From the NCBI GenBank assembly GCA_021779275.1, contig JAJYAX010000152.1, positions 1-5,146 on the forward strand: a stretch of 5,146 bases of DNA, in the 5' to 3' direction. This document shows, one piece after another, positions 5,056-5,146 of this stretch (position 1 is the stretch's first letter; every line of letters starts with the position of its first letter). The DNA is from Deltaproteobacteria bacterium. GTDB taxonomy: Bacteria; Desulfobacterota; Desulfobulbia; Desulfobulbales; Desulfocapsaceae. The position numbers and the translations under genes are program-made. A model generated the notes under the pieces. That model made no database searches. It was not told the origin of the DNA and worked only from the letters and a program-made list of their open reading frames with translations.

Positions 5056-5146
5056 ATGGATGAAAATATGGATAAAAAAAAAGATATCCTGTTTTTACTG
5101 GGACTGTTGTTTATTCTTGAAATAACGGTTGGTTCTGTTTCGGCTG
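5056..5146 (+). CDS. Unrecognised gene with hydrophobic N-terminus (5' part only)
   Basis: Only the first 30 codons are present. The reading begins MDENMDKKKD, followed by a hydrophobic stretch (ILFLLGLLFILEITVGSVSA) that runs to the edge. A lysine-rich start followed by a hydrophobic core suggests a signal peptide, possibly cleaved after the SVSA tail, or a first membrane helix. A glutamate within the hydrophobic part argues slightly for a membrane helix over a secretion signal. The start is supported by GGAGA nine bases upstream. The gene begins 37 bases after the YcaO stop on the same strand, so co-transcription is likely and its product is the nearest candidate partner of the YcaO protein. 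Too little is visible for a family call. A run of nine A (5074-5082) near the start could cause frame ambiguity. Confidence 0.6.
   Translation, partial: MDENMDKKKDILFLLGLLFILEITVGSVSA

Overview
The window suggests a Gram-negative bacterium of moderate GC, most plausibly a Desulfobacterota/deltaproteobacterial lineage. This is inferred from the mix of gene families (YejA-type binding protein, CspA-family protein, TsaE, EAL-HDOD protein, YcaO-TPR protein). No rRNA or other phylogenetic marker is present, so the placement is tentative. All recognisable genes lie on the + strand. There are no tRNAs, rRNAs, CRISPR arrays, insertion sequences or phage genes.

Layout. At the left edge (to 694) is the C-terminal 230 residues of a periplasmic substrate-binding protein of the family-5 (peptide) ABC type, most like YejA. 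A 311-base gap follows. It looks like the promoter and long structured leader of a cold-shock protein gene (1006-1221), which ends in a clear intrinsic terminator (1244-1278). Next comes a likely two-gene unit: tsaE (1371-1889), the ATPase of tRNA t6A synthesis, and, 30 bases later, a 398-residue EAL-HDOD signalling protein (1920-3116). A 93-base spacer plus the 3' end of the EAL-HDOD gene contains two perfect inverted repeats. After it lies a large gene for a YcaO-domain enzyme with a C-terminal TPR tail (start probably 3264, stop 5018). The start of a further gene with a hydrophobic N-terminus (5056 to the edge) closes the window.

How the genes relate. The binding protein and the cold-shock gene look like independent units. 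tsaE and the EAL-HDOD gene are close enough to be co-transcribed, but no shared pathway is evident. The YcaO-TPR gene is the least understood part. YcaO enzymes activate backbone amides with ATP, and this one keeps the family's ATP/Mg-binding signatures, but no peptide substrate or partner protein is visible here. The gene beginning at 5056 is its nearest candidate partner, and it is cut off by the window edge.

The most interesting non-coding signals are the perfect hairpin just upstream of the cold-shock ribosome-binding site and the pair of overlapping inverted repeats ahead of the YcaO gene.
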